Positions 23,901 to 37,290 of a DNA stretch of 64,000 nucleotides are shown here, piece after piece; the stretch's first letter is position 1; every line of letters starts with the position of its first letter. The notes under the pieces were generated by a model that was not told where the DNA came from, ran no database searches, and saw only the letters and a program-made list of their open reading frames with translations. This stretch comes from Branchiostoma floridae (lineage: Eukaryota; Chordata; Leptocardii; Amphioxiformes; Branchiostomatidae), in contig NC_049990.1 of assembly GCF_000003815.2 (NCBI RefSeq), positions 9,749,539-9,813,538 of the forward strand, read 5' to 3'. Both the position numbers and the translations under genes were made by a program.

Positions 23901-25746
23901 CTTTTAGCCACTCCTCTCTTGAAATGTTTGCAATAGTTTTCTTTCTGGTGGCTTTTGTGGTGACCTCTCCAATGTGAAATAATGACACTGCAGAATTGTT
24001 TTACCCGCAAACCTATAAGTTATAACACTACAAAAAAACTCCTCTCCTCTACCACGAAATTTCCTGCAAAAATAAATGAATTTATATTGTTGCAGGATGG
24101 ATGCTGTGTGCAGTGTACAAGAGTTAATGTTTGACAACATGGTACTATGGTAAATAGATTGTTGTTTTAATGAGGTGTTTGTTTTGTTTGCAGCAATGTT
24201 TTTCACCCTCTATGCAAATGTCAGTGAGAAACAGTAGCCTGAGCCCCAGTCCTATCCCCAGCCCAACTCGCAAGGCGTTTGTCACGTAAGTCATCTTAAA
24301 CCGTCTTTCCATTATTATACATGTATATGCCACTGTATTTTATAATAATAATAATCATAATGATAATAATAATAGTATGATGTGTTTGAATGTTACGTTT
24401 GTTAAGTTCAGTAAAGAAATTCTGTACTTGGTACAAGAAAGAAAGTTCAAAATCTCCATGTTTTTGGATATGCAGTAAAGTTTGACATGTCATTTGAAAC
24501 AGAAATTCCTTCCCTTTACCCTATATATGGTGAACAGCATCACTAGTATTCCATTTGCAACTGGTTTGAATTTGATTAGATGCCAGAGCAACGTTTGGAA
24601 TGGATTGACTGTGATTTGTATTTGTTTTCCCACAGGAGAAGGAGTCAGAGTCCTGGGTGTATCCGGCCAAGCATTCTGGGAGAAACTCTCAAGAGAAAAC
24701 GTAAGAACTTTTGACATACATGTGTATGGTATCTTGTTTTCACCCTCCTTCCTTCCAAATCACTTTCTACCTTCCTTTCTTTGAGTTTGATGTTTGTCTT
24801 TTCAGTAGACTGAATTTGAAGGCAATAACCTTGCCAGACAGAATCCTAAATTTTGTATGTCCATACACTTAAGGAGGGATTCAAATTTGTGAAGTTTGTC
24901 CATACAGCCTGGGTTTGTTTCTAACGTGATGTATCTGATTGTCATGAAGTATGTTCCGGAGACCACAAGCTGGACTTCAGTAGTCCCCCTAAGAGAGCCT
25001 GTCATTCAGACAACAGTGCACCAGTCAGTCCTGCTGCATCAACACCTCTTCTGCACAGGTAACAACTTACATTAGTGTTCATTGGTCAGGTGTGCATACA
25101 TGTATGTGTATGTACGTGTTTGTGTGTGTGTTTGTGTGCACACACGTTCAGGCTTGTGTGTGTTTTGTGCATGTGCTTTTTGGTGCGAAGTAAAACTTTC
25201 ACCCCATTGGCCAAAAAGAATCTGAACTTCGTGACATCAAATATATATTCCTAAGCTTAAAATGGTAGATTCAACAACAAATCTGAAAATTCTTTTGAGT
25301 TCTTCAATTCATAAACAAATTTATACATAAAAGTCTTTTTTTTTGTTTTCAGTCTGTCTTCAAGCAGTTTGGAGGAAGATGCCAGCCCACCGCAGTTCAT
25401 CAGCAGGATGCCAGGGGGCATCATTCACACCACTGCATCAACCCCCATGCACACCCTTCCATCTCCCATGTACTCCCACACCTCCACCCTTATGACTACT
25501 CTCCCAGCCCCCATCTGCACCCTCCCTACCCCCATGTCCACCATCCCCAACTCCAAAACCACTCTGGCCACCCCTACATCCAGTAAAGCTGGCCCCATGT
25601 CTACTGCTGTACACTCTTCACCACCGTCCTCTTTGTCTTCTCCAGTTCCCACTCTTTCCTCCCCTCTATCCCAGTCTTCCCCTGTCTTCACTGCAGCTGC
25701 GTCCGTCTTCACCCCTATCAGCTCAGTAAACGGTCGGAAATTATAA
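20925..25746 (+). CDS. PABIR1: PABIR/FAM122 family PP2A-B55 regulatory protein
   Basis: Homologue of PABIR (FAM122), an intrinsically disordered inhibitor of PP2A-B55 phosphatase used in cell-cycle control. Exons: 20925-21049, 21598-21679, 21915-21971, 22101-22144, 23414-23465, 23632-23826, 24194-24285, 24636-24700, about 24950-25058, 25353-25746. Phases match throughout and total 405 codons before the stop. Landmarks shared with human FAM122A: LRRSNSAP (phosphosite motif), SDHTPVFQ, HRISQLKREEG, RETEHEREMHSVMQMSQSWEE (the B55-binding and inhibitory helices), SPSPIPSPTRK, and RRSQSPGCIRPSILGETLKRK. The tail is a long Ser/Thr/Pro-rich stretch ending NGRKL. The acceptor of exon 9 is ambiguous (after 24949 or after 24963). 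The family match is strong; which vertebrate paralogue it equals is not decided, as lancelets likely have one gene. Confidence 0.92.
22454..22881. mobile_element. hAT-type MITE with 8-bp target duplication
   Basis: Ends TAGGGCTGGGTA and TACCCAGCCCTA are perfect 12-bp inverted repeats, and GTCAGGTG is duplicated exactly at 22446-22453 and 22882-22889. An 8-bp duplication with TAGGG-type ends fits the hAT superfamily. The 428-bp interior has no transposase frame but many GGTCCAGGTCC/CCGGTACC motifs, including GTACCGGTAC near both ends. It sits in the PABIR intron between exons 4 and 5. Confidence 0.88.
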
Positions 25747-28464
25747 CAAATGTCTAACACAGATTCCATAATTTATTACCACATGCTACATGTAATGTAC
25801 ATAGGCGAATTGTACAGTATTAAGGTCTGTGACTAATAATATATTGTAGAGATGTATCTAGAATTTTGTAAAGAATGCCAGATTTGTGCACTGTAAGAAG
25901 ACATATTATTGGGTGATGATATTGGTTTTCTCAAATTTTACTACCCCATAGGTAGGTACATGTGCTGTAGATATATCATATTTGCCTGAAAGTTTGTGAA
26001 TCAACAGTATAATATGTTGACTGTGTACATATTGCCACAAGGTATCGGTAGCATTTGGTGTCAAATTATCTAATCAAATGATGCTGTTTACTTGTTTTAT
26101 TTTCATATAATTTGATGTCATCAGCATCAACAGTTGTCAAGTGTTTCTTGGAAGATAACGGGTTCTTTTGCTTAAAGCTGTCAGTTGTCTTGCTGTCATC
26201 ATTAACCAATGAATGTTATCAAAACGGTATGTTTTTAGTTTTTGACAGCCTAAAATCCACCATTCTTGAAGATTTTCTATCCAAAATGCTGTCTAAATAG
26301 AAGGTGCAGCCAAGCAATATTGTAGCTGTTTGGAACTGGTTTCTACTTCATTTAAAAAATGAAAGGTTAAAAAAGGCTCCTTCATTGAACAATTGCCAAA
26401 TGCACTCAATACATGTTGTAGGTTATACTTTTGCCAACACCTCTATTGTGAATGATCCGTCGCACACCAATTTCCTTTTTGATGCTCTAAACATATGCCT
26501 TAGCAAAACATCAGCGAAAGTATTTGATAGTACATGATTGTATGATACCTTGACAATGTTGAAATGTCAGTACTAGTACATTGTATACTGGTATGTAACA
26601 CTCAAAACTGGAACACAACAATTTAACTCACTTCATGCTGGGGATGTATTGATGTTGTATTAGTGACAATAATACCCAGCTAGATGAGGGTTATGCCTTA
26701 TGGTGTATAACAGTTGGAAGGCTGTTTGAAATATTATGGTCATCTATAGCAGTTCGTTGTGATTTGGATACAGATGTAATCTCCAAGCAGATCCTACGGT
26801 GCCATAAGATAGTATCAAAGCTTGCCAGGGAGTATAGTCGGCTAAGGGAGTCAAATGGGCACCGGGAAGTTTGATACTATACATTACGCACTGTGGATCT
26901 GGTTGGAGATTATATAGCTGTGAAAAGTGGCAAATTTTGGAGCTCTGGTCAGTTTCAGTGTGAAAATCCAATTGGAATTTGAACATATTAGTCAAATGTA
27001 TCCTCTATACATTCAAAACTGCCAAAGAAGACGACTTTGGGACTGATAAATCTTGTCAATGTGGACAGGTGCCTACTAGAATTATGTCACTTGTACCTGT
27101 TGACCTTATTGTATCTTGTCGTGAAGGGTACAGAGAAGTTTACAAGTCAACTAAATACATGTAGCATGCTTCCCTTAGTGTCATACGTGTAGTATCGTTT
27201 TACTGGAAGAGTTATTGCTGTCATATTTGATAGATTTAGTGAAATCTCAGTGTCGTCACAAATCTAAACTGACCAGTGTTCCTTGCAATTTGTTATACTG
27301 GACCTACATTACTAGCAAAACCACAGTCTCATATGGTGACTATTTTGATGCCTTAATTCGAACAAAGCTATTCTATTGCAGCTTTCATTTTAATGGTTTT
27401 GAATTTGTAACTATTCTGTTACATGCCAATTTCGTTACATGCAAAATCATGGTTATTACTAATTAATGTACTACTACTACTACTACAAATGTTTTTTTTT
27501 ACCAGCATTTGTCATTCAGAAAATGCACAGCTCAGAATACATACCAAATCTCTGTACATAGCCTTTAATCAGATTTGTAAGTATATCATATCTATACATA
27601 AGTACATATTATCACTGACACCAAAACATTTCACAGTATTCCAGGGTTGGACAAGTTTTCTAAAATTCGCTTGTTCTATCTGGTAAGTACAAAAGAAATT
27701 TACTTCCCGAAACACATTTTTATTTTTGGCTCTGTTTTTCTGTGTTGATCAATGCTTGATGCCATGACTGTGAAAAGTAACAATCAAAGTCTCGCACATT
27801 GAAAAAATCTTACTTACCCAATCGGGCAAGTGGGGTAGGACATGAGCTTGCCCGATGGACTATTTCAGTTGTCCAGGACAAGAGGCACTTGTCCAACTCT
27901 ATATTCTGAGTATTGAATTACCAAAATGTTATTTATGTCTGTTTCTTATGCTTTTTAATGATAACCATATCTTATATCGACATCTATATGTGTACATGTG
28001 TAACCTGTGATTTCTGTTACAATTAATGTAACTGATTTGGAGATGAAATTTTCCCTGCTGAAAGTAGATCTAGCATAGCTAAGATTTCTGGAAGCTGTCA
28101 AAAGTACAGAGTAAGACAGGCTTGTCCTTATGATTGATCCAAACATTCAAAGGGAAGATGTGTGTTTTTGCTCGTGAGATTGGAGCAGTAATGCAGTGTT
28201 GAGAAGTACATGTATACAGTGTCTAGGTTGTGTACTGCATGGATATGGTTTTTGTACTGTATGGAAATGGGTTTTTGATGTGTTTTTGGCGACGCCTCAG
28301 GAGCAAATTGACAAATACTGTGATGCCTGATAATGTAAGGGACATGTCTGGAGAGTGTTTTCAGTTTGTGTTGTTGAGTCAGAAAGAATGTTGCAAAGAA
28401 AGGGTCTCAGGAATGTCTATAGTGTGAATACAGCCCTTTGGATTGGTCTATGCGTTACAATAAA
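25747..28464 (+). other. Probable PABIR 3' UTR
   Basis: No further coding exon is seen after the PABIR stop. The stretch is AT-rich and ends with an AATAAA at 28459-28464, the first good polyadenylation signal I found. If used, it makes a 2.7-kb 3' UTR that includes the MITE at 26777-26912. A shorter transcript with a weaker signal cannot be excluded. Confidence 0.45.
26777..26912. mobile_element. CTCCAAGCAGATCC MITE family, copy A
   Basis: Starts TAATCTCCAAGCAGATCC and ends GGATCTGGTTGGAGATTA. Interior landmarks AAGATAGTATCAAAG and GGGAGTCAAATGGGCACC are shared with copies at 49197-49380 and 52561-52736. Flanks TACAGATG and TATAGCTG may be a worn target duplication. About 136 bp, non-coding. 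Confidence 0.8.
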
Positions 28465-31075
28465 ACAATGACTGTGAAGTATTGTTTATGTGTGTGTTAA
28501 GATGTGATTTTTGCCCTAGTGCTGTCATTTTTTTCAATGGATCTGGAGGACTTGCAATACATTATGGGAAAGGGGCTGGAGTCTGTCATCTGTGATACCC
28601 TGCTTCTGTATGGTAGGAATGTAGACGTACTAGTAGTAGTAGAAGTACAGCATAAGCAATGAACTCAATCACGCAAGGCCTTGCAGTCAATATATTTTAC
28701 AGATCCCGGCCTTAATTGTTTTGGTGCACTTCACAGGCTGTCCGCTAGGATTCTTTAGTACACGGGGCGCCGCCCCTCTCCGAGAGGACGTAACGCCAGG
28801 GACGGATTTTCGCCTAAAGTTATGTTGCTTTTCATGTCTCACCTTGAGGACAGCGTTTCCATGCTCTTCGAGAAGAAGCACTGAGAATGGTCAAAATTAA
28901 GTCTGATACTTAGCTTGGAAAGCAGCAAACTTTTATCAAAATTTACTGGCACTGCTGTAGCCACCTCAATTTCACACATCCCTCATTCCCTGCCAATTTA
29001 AACTTGCTAGTACATTGTAGTAGGAATACCTGCCATCGTTCCCCGCACAATATGTCCTCCAGCCCGAACTACAGCAACAGACCTTGCTTTTTTGTTTTAT
29101 TTTGAGTAACGGGTAAACCGCCTTCAGGCGTAACACGCCAATTTTGTACAGTAGGTACGGAGACCTCCCGTCTGTCATGCGGGACAGAGCCGCCTGGAGG
29201 AACTTTATTGTGTCACCGGAAGGATGACCTGAACTGAACTGAAGGTACGTACAAGCTGCGTAAGACCAGGCAGCAGGTATTCCACTCACATCAGGACGGA
29301 TCTCTACTTTAATTTTCCGGTTCTCGAGGTGTGGCTCTCCTCAAATACGGGACCTCAAGCTTTACATCACATCGCGAAGAAGACATCCTTAAAACGAACC
29401 CAGGTACTCATTTTCACCTGAGTCTAGGGGGTAAATAAATAAAATGTCAATGACATTCCCCATGAGGGCACAGTATTGGGGACTGCTATGCACAGGGATT
29501 TGATACCAGAACATTCAGATTCTAACTCATCAACCTTAACCACAATACCACATTTCATTGTAATATTACTGTCAGACTCAGTGTACCGTAATGTCCATAA
29601 TAGATTCAATGTGATTCTTATGCAAGCCAAAGTTGACAGAGTAGACGAAATCACAAAACAGTTGCGGTACACGGTATTTTAGGGCTCTCATAGCCTGCGG
29701 TGCATGTAACGTTAACATTATGTAATGTAAGTCCGCAACACATGAAGAAGCCTTAACTTAGCGGGGCATTGTATTGTGTATCAGACTATATGCATCGGTA
29801 GTAAAGAACAAGCAGATACATTGCACATTGAATTTACCTGACAACTTCTCGTAATCAACTAGCATGGCGGACGAACTTAAGTCATATAGTCACGTGAGTA
29901 AAAAAAAACACCCTATATCTCACCGTCATTGTTTCAACCTTGTTTGATTGTGACGTAACGAATCCATGGAACAGTCGCACAAACGAGGTCAGTTTCCAAT
30001 TGTTTTTATGAGAGTAATTATAACGTAGTTTTAATGCAAAGCTAATAAATGAGCGAAGTGTAACAACAGAGTGAGGTTTGTAAATCGTTTAAATTCCGAG
30101 ACTACTATTTTCATGTAGACTGGATAAAGGACACCAAAACGGCACACAAGAGGTAAACATTCGCCCCAAGGGAAAACTGCAACCGGTAGTACTGCATGCA
30201 ATGTACCTTGGACAATCAGATGTTGAGATAATTATTCTTACCGTATATAAACCAGATCCTGTAATAGTGCATAGAAAATCATCCAGGGTATACGACGTCT
30301 AGTGTAGACAATCCATCCCTCTAACGGAGGTTGTCAAATTGTTGGTAAGCTTGGTCACAGCAATGTATCTTCCATATCAAAGTACTGCATGCATGGTGGG
30401 GGTTGGGCTTTTCTTCAGTGTAAATACAGTGTTTTGACTATCTCTTTGGACTTAGCGATAAAGACATGGTAGAAGAGGAGGGGCTAACGTAATTTTTTTA
30501 TTGGTTTGTACAGGTGTTTAGCGTAAGATTCTTACAGTTTTACAGTAATACGATCTGAATAAAATGTGCAACCACGTGTATAACAGTGAACTCTCAATGT
30601 GTAGTCGACAATTTTGGTTTGACTACATTGGTAATGGCGTTTTATGCAACAAGATGTATGGGACTATGTTAAGTTAACCACTTGATTGATAGATTGACTG
30701 GTTGGTTATTAGCTTGCTTGGTTCATTGCCAAGGGTGATCTGTTTATTTTCCTTTATTGTATTAATCTTATACCACCAGGCCCCAATTGTTCTCCTTCCT
30801 ATTCCGTGGACTTAACCTATGCCGTAATCAGCCTGCGCCTGAGCTACATTGCAAACACGCGGAAGACAGGATGTGCATCTGGCACTATTTTTTCTCCAAT
30901 CATTCAACGTCGTAACACGAGCTCCCTACTTCAACACGTATGCGCAATGATCGCTCCCTGGTACAGAACAGAGAGCCTAGCCGGGACACAGCGCGTTCCT
31001 GTAACAGCTGGTGATGTGTTTTCAATGCCAAAAGGTTAGTTTACCATTGCTGTGACCGTCTCTGTTCTTTCCACA
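28465..31075. other. Intergenic stretch, no gene recognised
   Basis: I find no recognisable coding exon. The longest frame is a minus-strand one at 28972-29289 (105 codons) without any motif I know. GC-richer patches lie at about 28740-28830 and 29040-29290 and may be repeat remnants. A possible 5' UTR intron of the next gene ends here, because a good acceptor (TTCTTTCCACAG) occurs at 31065-31076. Confidence 0.5.
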
Positions 31076-31085
31076 GCACACAAAA

Positions 31086-33920
31086 ATGGACGCCACACAA
31101 ATCAGGAATTCGTGGAAAACCAGCATCAACAAAATGAACGCTTCTCGCAGAAACATGAAGCTCCTACTGAAGGGAATCCACGACCAGATTCATCAACTGG
31201 AGGATGGCGGGAACGTGATTCCCATGGCAACCATCGCCCTACACCATCGTCTCGGTCGTCTGATAGAGATCCTTAATGACGTCATCGATATCCTGAAGAC
31301 CTTGAGAAGAGTCATAAAACCGTCTGAAACGAACGACGACACTGTCGTTGTGGGAAATATTGCCAACATGGCGGCTGAGATATCGCAGGTGAGTGATGAA
31401 TGCAAATTGCAATTCAATTCGTCCCTACAGACTTATTTACATCTATAATTACATTAACCGAGAGAAATCAAGACAGCAAAACTGAATATTCCATATTATC
31501 AGTACTCATACGATCAGTAATACTCTGCTGCTCTAGATAGCAATCAGCTGGTTTTACATAAGCTGGAACGATTTTAATGAGTTGATAGAATTAGGTCATT
31601 CCCCAAAGCTCGGCATATGCATATGGTGCCAAAATGTTAGATGTCTTCTACAAAGCATTCAACATGTTGTTTGCATCTTTCCACTTGGAGTTTCTAAACC
31701 CTGTTTTCCAATCTGTTGTGCACCAGTCTAAACCGCGGTGTAGATTAGCGCTATGTTCACAATTTCCCGGGCCAACACCAACATGCCCCCGTCTTTCGTC
31801 CTTTGATTTAAGGTCCCTGATTTGAGGTACAAGCGACAGGCGCTATGTCCACAATTTCACAGGTGGTCGCGAGCACACAAACTGAAACTCGATCGTGCAT
31901 GTTCTATTCCTGTATCGCTACCACGAACTGCGGCAATTTCATACTATATTGCCGTTTGTTGTGTATGTTAGTGTGTACGACAAAGAATGTCTTTTGTATA
32001 TTTGTGTGCTCTGTGTTACCTCGCGTAAAAATAATAGCATTTACACAACATTGTAATCATCTGGGATGCTCCGAGACATCGCCATAACGTTGCGTTTATC
32101 ATTGAGTAAAGAAGTGAAGGTGAGAGTCACGAGCCAAGGATGGAACATACGGACACAATAACCGGTACTACATTCCTGATTATGTATGGTGCATTCTGCA
32201 TGTACCTTCCCTCGTCCCTTAATTAGGTAAAGGCTAGTCTAGTGGAGCGACCAGTTGTTAGACTAGTCGGTCTCATCTCAGAAAGCATAGGGCAGGTTTG
32301 AATGAACAAAGAGGTTGTCATCACTCTGGCGAAGGAGGGACGGCATGAAGGACGAAATGTGCATTTTTGACGCCAATCTTTTGATTGTCGCTGTAAACGC
32401 AATGTCTATCAATTAATCGACAGCAGATAGTCTAGAAATGTAGGATACATAGGATATTCCACTAATCTGCTCCAGATCATACTCTGTCCTGCTCTGCTCT
32501 GCTCTACTCTACTGTACTCTACTGTACTCTACTGTACTCTACTCTATTCTACTCTACTGTACTCTACTCTACTCTACTGTACTCTACTCTACTGTACTCT
32601 ACTCTGCTCTCTCTGCTCTGCTCTACTCTACTCTACTCTACTCTACTGTACTCTACTGTACTCTACTCTACTCTACTCTACTGTACTCTACTCTGCTCTA
32701 CTGTACTCTACTCTGCTCTCTCTACTCTACTCTACTCTACTCTGCTCTGCTCTGCTCTACTCTACTCTACTCTACTCTACTCTACTCTACTCTACTCTAC
32801 TCTACTCTATTCTACTCCAAAATGGATATTTGCTGATATGTAGTCACGAACGATGCTAAACACGGAATCAATCTATGTACGCCGTGTCAGGGACCTGACA
32901 TGCGCTGACCCTGTGTCAAAGCGCGACTTCTGAACTGGGGCAGCAGGGTTTGTGACGTGCCAAGGTTTCTCTCTGAAAACCTCCCGTCTAGAATACAAAC
33001 GGACTTTTAACTCTACAGGGAAGCTGTCAGGGTCAGCCTTGACAAAACAAGAACAAGTCAGCTGGTTTTCTGATGACTGCCCCCTCCCGAGTGAACAGAG
33101 AAGTATGTCTTTACCTTGATGTTGGGATGAGCCGTTGTTTGCTTAAAAGAGAGTTAAAAGCGAAGCAACATAACGATAATATAACTCTTATCCAGTTATT
33201 ACGTCGGGATCTACTCCATTTTGACTTGAGTTAACTCAAACTCAGACAAATCAAGCATCATTTTAAGCAGGAAACCAAAACAGCAATCTTTTAAAATCTA
33301 TAAAATCTAAGTGTGTGTGTGTGTACGTACGTCTCTCTTTCATTCTCTCATTCTCTCTCTCTTTCCTGTTCATGAGCATCATCTTTCGGAAAACAACAGT
33401 ATTGCAGCATATCATAGATTGCTAGCTTGCCCTTCTCAATGATTTACTAGCAGCATACGGTAATTTTAAGCCTATTTCATCGTAAAATAGTGTAAGAATG
33501 AATTTTATAAAAAAAAGTCTACTAATCTAAAATGTATTGCACCTCATAATTTCGTCTAAAAGCTACCATATAAGACGTGAATAGCTGTTTAATACGAATT
33601 TTGCTGTTTACATGTCATTTCTACAGGACAGTACCCGGCTCCTTGATCTTTCCAACAAACTCCCGACCCCATCGGAAACTGAGGGCCATGCGATTGAACA
33701 AAGTATACTGGACGTTCACATGGCAATGGAAGACATTCTGAAGCAGTTGCGATCCATGACCGAAGAGGGCCGACGATGCACCGATAATCAGTTTCGGGAA
33801 ATGTTCGGCAATCCTCGACTCCACCCGAGAACTGTCGACGCTCTCCAACGAAAATTGCCGGAGAGGTACATCCGGGACATTCCAGATGCCGTGCGAGAGC
33901 CAACGATTGCTGAAGGTTGA
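31086..33920 (+). CDS. Unrecognised two-exon gene for a 198-residue helical protein
   Basis: Exon 1 is 31086-31388 (101 codons, ending AAEISQ|GTGAGT) and exon 2 is 33627-33920 (97 codons plus TGA), joined in phase 0 by a standard GT-AG intron. The start has context AAAAATGG and a 3' splice acceptor 10 bases upstream, which hints at a 5' UTR exon. The product is soluble, without signal peptide or membrane segment. It alternates amphipathic-looking helices (RRNMKLLLKGIHDQIHQLED, LGRLIEILNDVIDILKTLRR, EQSILDVHMAMEDILKQLRS) with short polar linkers, so coiled-coil or helical-bundle packing is plausible. I do not recognise the family. Reality is supported by clean splice sites, codon use and matched phase; it could be a lancelet-restricted gene or part of a longer one. 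Confidence 0.65.
32491..32818. repeat. TCTAC pentanucleotide array
   Basis: About 330 bp of TCTAC units mixed with TGTAC and TCTGC variants, in the intron of the two-exon gene. Pure TCTAC runs at the right end suggest recent expansion there. Confidence 0.95.
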
Positions 33921-35950
33921 GAGGTTATGGTGAAATGTATACTTATTAACCTGTACAAAAGAATTTGCTTTGATCAGAATATAAATTTAAGAATTTCTGC
34001 TAAATCTAATTTGTGTGTCATTTTATAAAACTTGTGCTAGTCGGTATCGTTTCAAAGGGCCAATGTATCTTGCCCATGCTTGAAAGAAATATTTATTTTG
34101 TAAAAAGAATGCTCCCTCATTCTCTGCAAAAGGAGTATTAATGTAAGAGTCAGCACGGCAACCTGCTTGCTGTATTGAACATGAACTTATGCTTACATAA
34201 TCGAAAACATTAGAAAACATGTTTGTACATCTATAGTATGCGTCCTTTTAATGTTCATAACAGCAGTTACGCCAAGAAGTGACACCCACAAAGTCTCAAA
34301 GTCCTAAATCGGGAACAATGAAGAGAACAAGATAAGAAAATTAGGCAGCTTACCTGTACATTATTACAAAAGCTCAATAAACAGACTCGAGAGGAACGAG
34401 TGTGTGCTTTGACGGGGAAGCTGTCACTAGGAAAATAACGGCGTAATCGATCAGCCAATGAGAACACATGTTATAAATAGCGTTATCAATGGCTAATAGG
34501 AACAATAATGATGATTGACAAGTTTTACTTTAAAGCCTCTAGAGGCATAAAATGTTTTGAAGGTGAAGGGACTGTGTAATGCAGTAACGACTCCGTGCAA
34601 TAATATAAGGAAAAATCTTCAACCATTCAATATACCCTGCCAACAAGACACTCTTCATATCTTTGTATTCCAATGGGCTAAGTACAAAGTCTCTTGAACA
34701 AGCTTAAGGTATAGCTAACTATACACAGAAAATAACGTACCTAGATATACAGCATTATTCTCGCTACTTTGTACACATAAAGGGATAGATATATTAATAC
34801 CTTGATTTTGCAATGGAAATTCTTAGCATTTGTTTAATGACGCTTTTCTATCTTTAGAAAAATGATCAGGGCAACTTACAGAAGGTCCTTTATGAGTGGT
34901 AACATTTGTTCAACCACTGTTTTCCTGTTATTGTACCAACCCTATGAATACAAAAACCACTTTGCTCCAGCTAAGTTGGTTTTGTCACAGAACGCAAAAA
35001 TGCTTCTCAATATGGTCAGCCCTTAAATCTAGCGGCATGTGCATTCCTGAACCGTCTTTACACCACACATCTCATTGTTCAGTGAACTCATGGCACAACG
35101 CAACGGAAATACCGTAAAACGAACAACAAAGAGTCGGTTAACGAATTCAAATATTGTTTCAACGAGTCGTCACTGTCCAAGCAACTGGTGTTTCTTTGAC
35201 ATGATTCACTACAGCACAAAGGGACTTGTACAGTTCTTTCTTTGGTTCGAGTAAAGGCCCCACGGCCGGGTGACACGCAATGGGTGTGCTTCCCCCAGAA
35301 AGTAGGGAACGGTCAGGGGATGGTGAAAACACTTGTTTACTGCTTCTATTAGTAATTGGATTGTTCGGTCCTTGGTTGATGAAACTGAGTGCTGGACGAG
35401 TAGTATTTGTAAATCGCCCCACTGTCACTAACCACATAAACAGAGACAGGAGAATTTTGTTCTGATTTCATTATTTTCGAAAGGTATAGTAAATTAAAGA
35501 ATTTTTCGTCCCATTCTATGTTCTATGTTTAGGCAAGATTTTGCAAAAATATCAATCGAACAACTCTTCCTCTGAACTCTCGATATATAATATCCTCCAA
35601 ATGGCACAAATAAAGCATATTACCTATCAAGAGAATAAGGTGTCATTATATTATATTCTATCAACAAAGTTCAAAACCTCAAAGTATCAGCAGACACTGT
35701 TAACATGTCATATCATCATGTAAAATGTAGGTATATTCTTCTAAAGTAGAAATAGAGCCAATGAACGGCTGAAAGAAATGGCAGATCATTTTGAGGTTGA
35801 GCCCTCTTCTGGCTAACAAACTAACATCGAATATAGGACAGCAAGAAGTTTGTGACGGTGCTCTTCCACACCTTTGAGTATTTGTGCATACGTCACACCT
35901 ATCAAAGGTACATAGCCTGTCTATCTGTACCTGCGTACTGTTTGCTCTAC
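33921..35950. other. Intergenic stretch, no gene recognised
   Basis: Nothing with coding character. AATAAA at 34376-34381 is a possible polyadenylation signal for the preceding gene. The rest is unremarkable AT-rich DNA with short frames only. Confidence 0.45.
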
Positions 35951-37290
35951 GCCGTTGACATGTCAACTGCGACAACTAGGAGAACAACATTTCCGAACAT
36001 GGAACGACCTGGTGAGGTTTGGTAGTCAGGACTGGACGAAAAACGAAGGACTTGCTTGTGGTTTACAGGTACGTATATGGATTACATTTTAGATTTGTAG
36101 ATTTCAGAAACATAATTATATAAGGACGATAGGAAACTGAAGCTGATGTGCTTTTATCGCAAAATTAAGTACAGCATCGAAATGAACATCGTTGTCGCGG
36201 GCGGTCGCAAACGTTGACACATGTAAAAGATAAGCATCAATATTTCGGTTGAAAGTGTGATTTTCTTGACCGCAAAGAAACTGATAAAGCTAATTTTGCG
36301 AGGAGTATACGTGACATATCTTCTGTGTACATTATGCTTGAGGATGCGTGAGAAACAACGATCATTGCACTTTGCATTCCTTGATCAGGCGTGCATGTAA
36401 AATAAATGTAGGATTCGGTGATTTGAAATATTCTTTACTGTTAAAAACTGTAGCTTTTATGGACTTTGGGTAGAGGATCGAAAATATTGCTATCAAGACC
36501 TTATTGAACCATGATGATTTGCATTAAAAGGCTGGGTACCCATGGGTTTTGACATAGCGTGAGCCATAATGGTTCTAGGACGTAATACATTGGGTGTCGA
36601 TTTTTCACCCTCCTTCACTTTGCCCAAGGGATAGGTTTGACTCGAGCTCTTTTATTCCACTCTGCGTCTGACCACCCAATACATCAAGGCGAGAAGAAAG
36701 GGCTGTCCTACTTATGTTGTATCAAATATAGCTACGGACAAAGTGAAAACTGTTGCTCCTAAAGTACAATTCTTTGTTGTTGCGGCCCAGATACATACTA
36801 TATGGAGCTTTATGAGTGCCATTCCGTGTCATTCCCTTCTCTGTGTGTCACAGGGGAATAGATCTGGAGTATAATACGAATCCCGAAAATTAAAACACCC
36901 ACTGGTCTCATTAATTACTGAAAACAACCAAAAACATCCATAAACGACCAAAACTAAGCCGACAATAATCGAAAACATTTTACTAAATCAATCGAGGAAA
37001 CATTTATGTGCCAGTGGGCAAAGAGGAAAAAGGTGCACGATAACATATTTACTTGTACTTCTCTATGGGAGACATGCTGAAACATTAACATTGCTTTTCT
37101 TTTAATTCGATATCTATCATAACCATGTTTTATCAGTACTGACGAATGTTACGTTTTTCTCTTGTAGAAACCAATCAAGTGGAAACCAAGATGACACCTA
37201 TTCCTTCTTCATGAATTGGGTTCCTGAAGTTAGAGCCATAACAGGAGATAAACCACAATCATTCACGCTGCAATTGTTCAGACTGTTACC

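Noticed and set aside
28972-29289. 105-codon minus-strand frame as a gene
   Set aside because: No start context, partner exons or motif; composition fits a decayed repeat.
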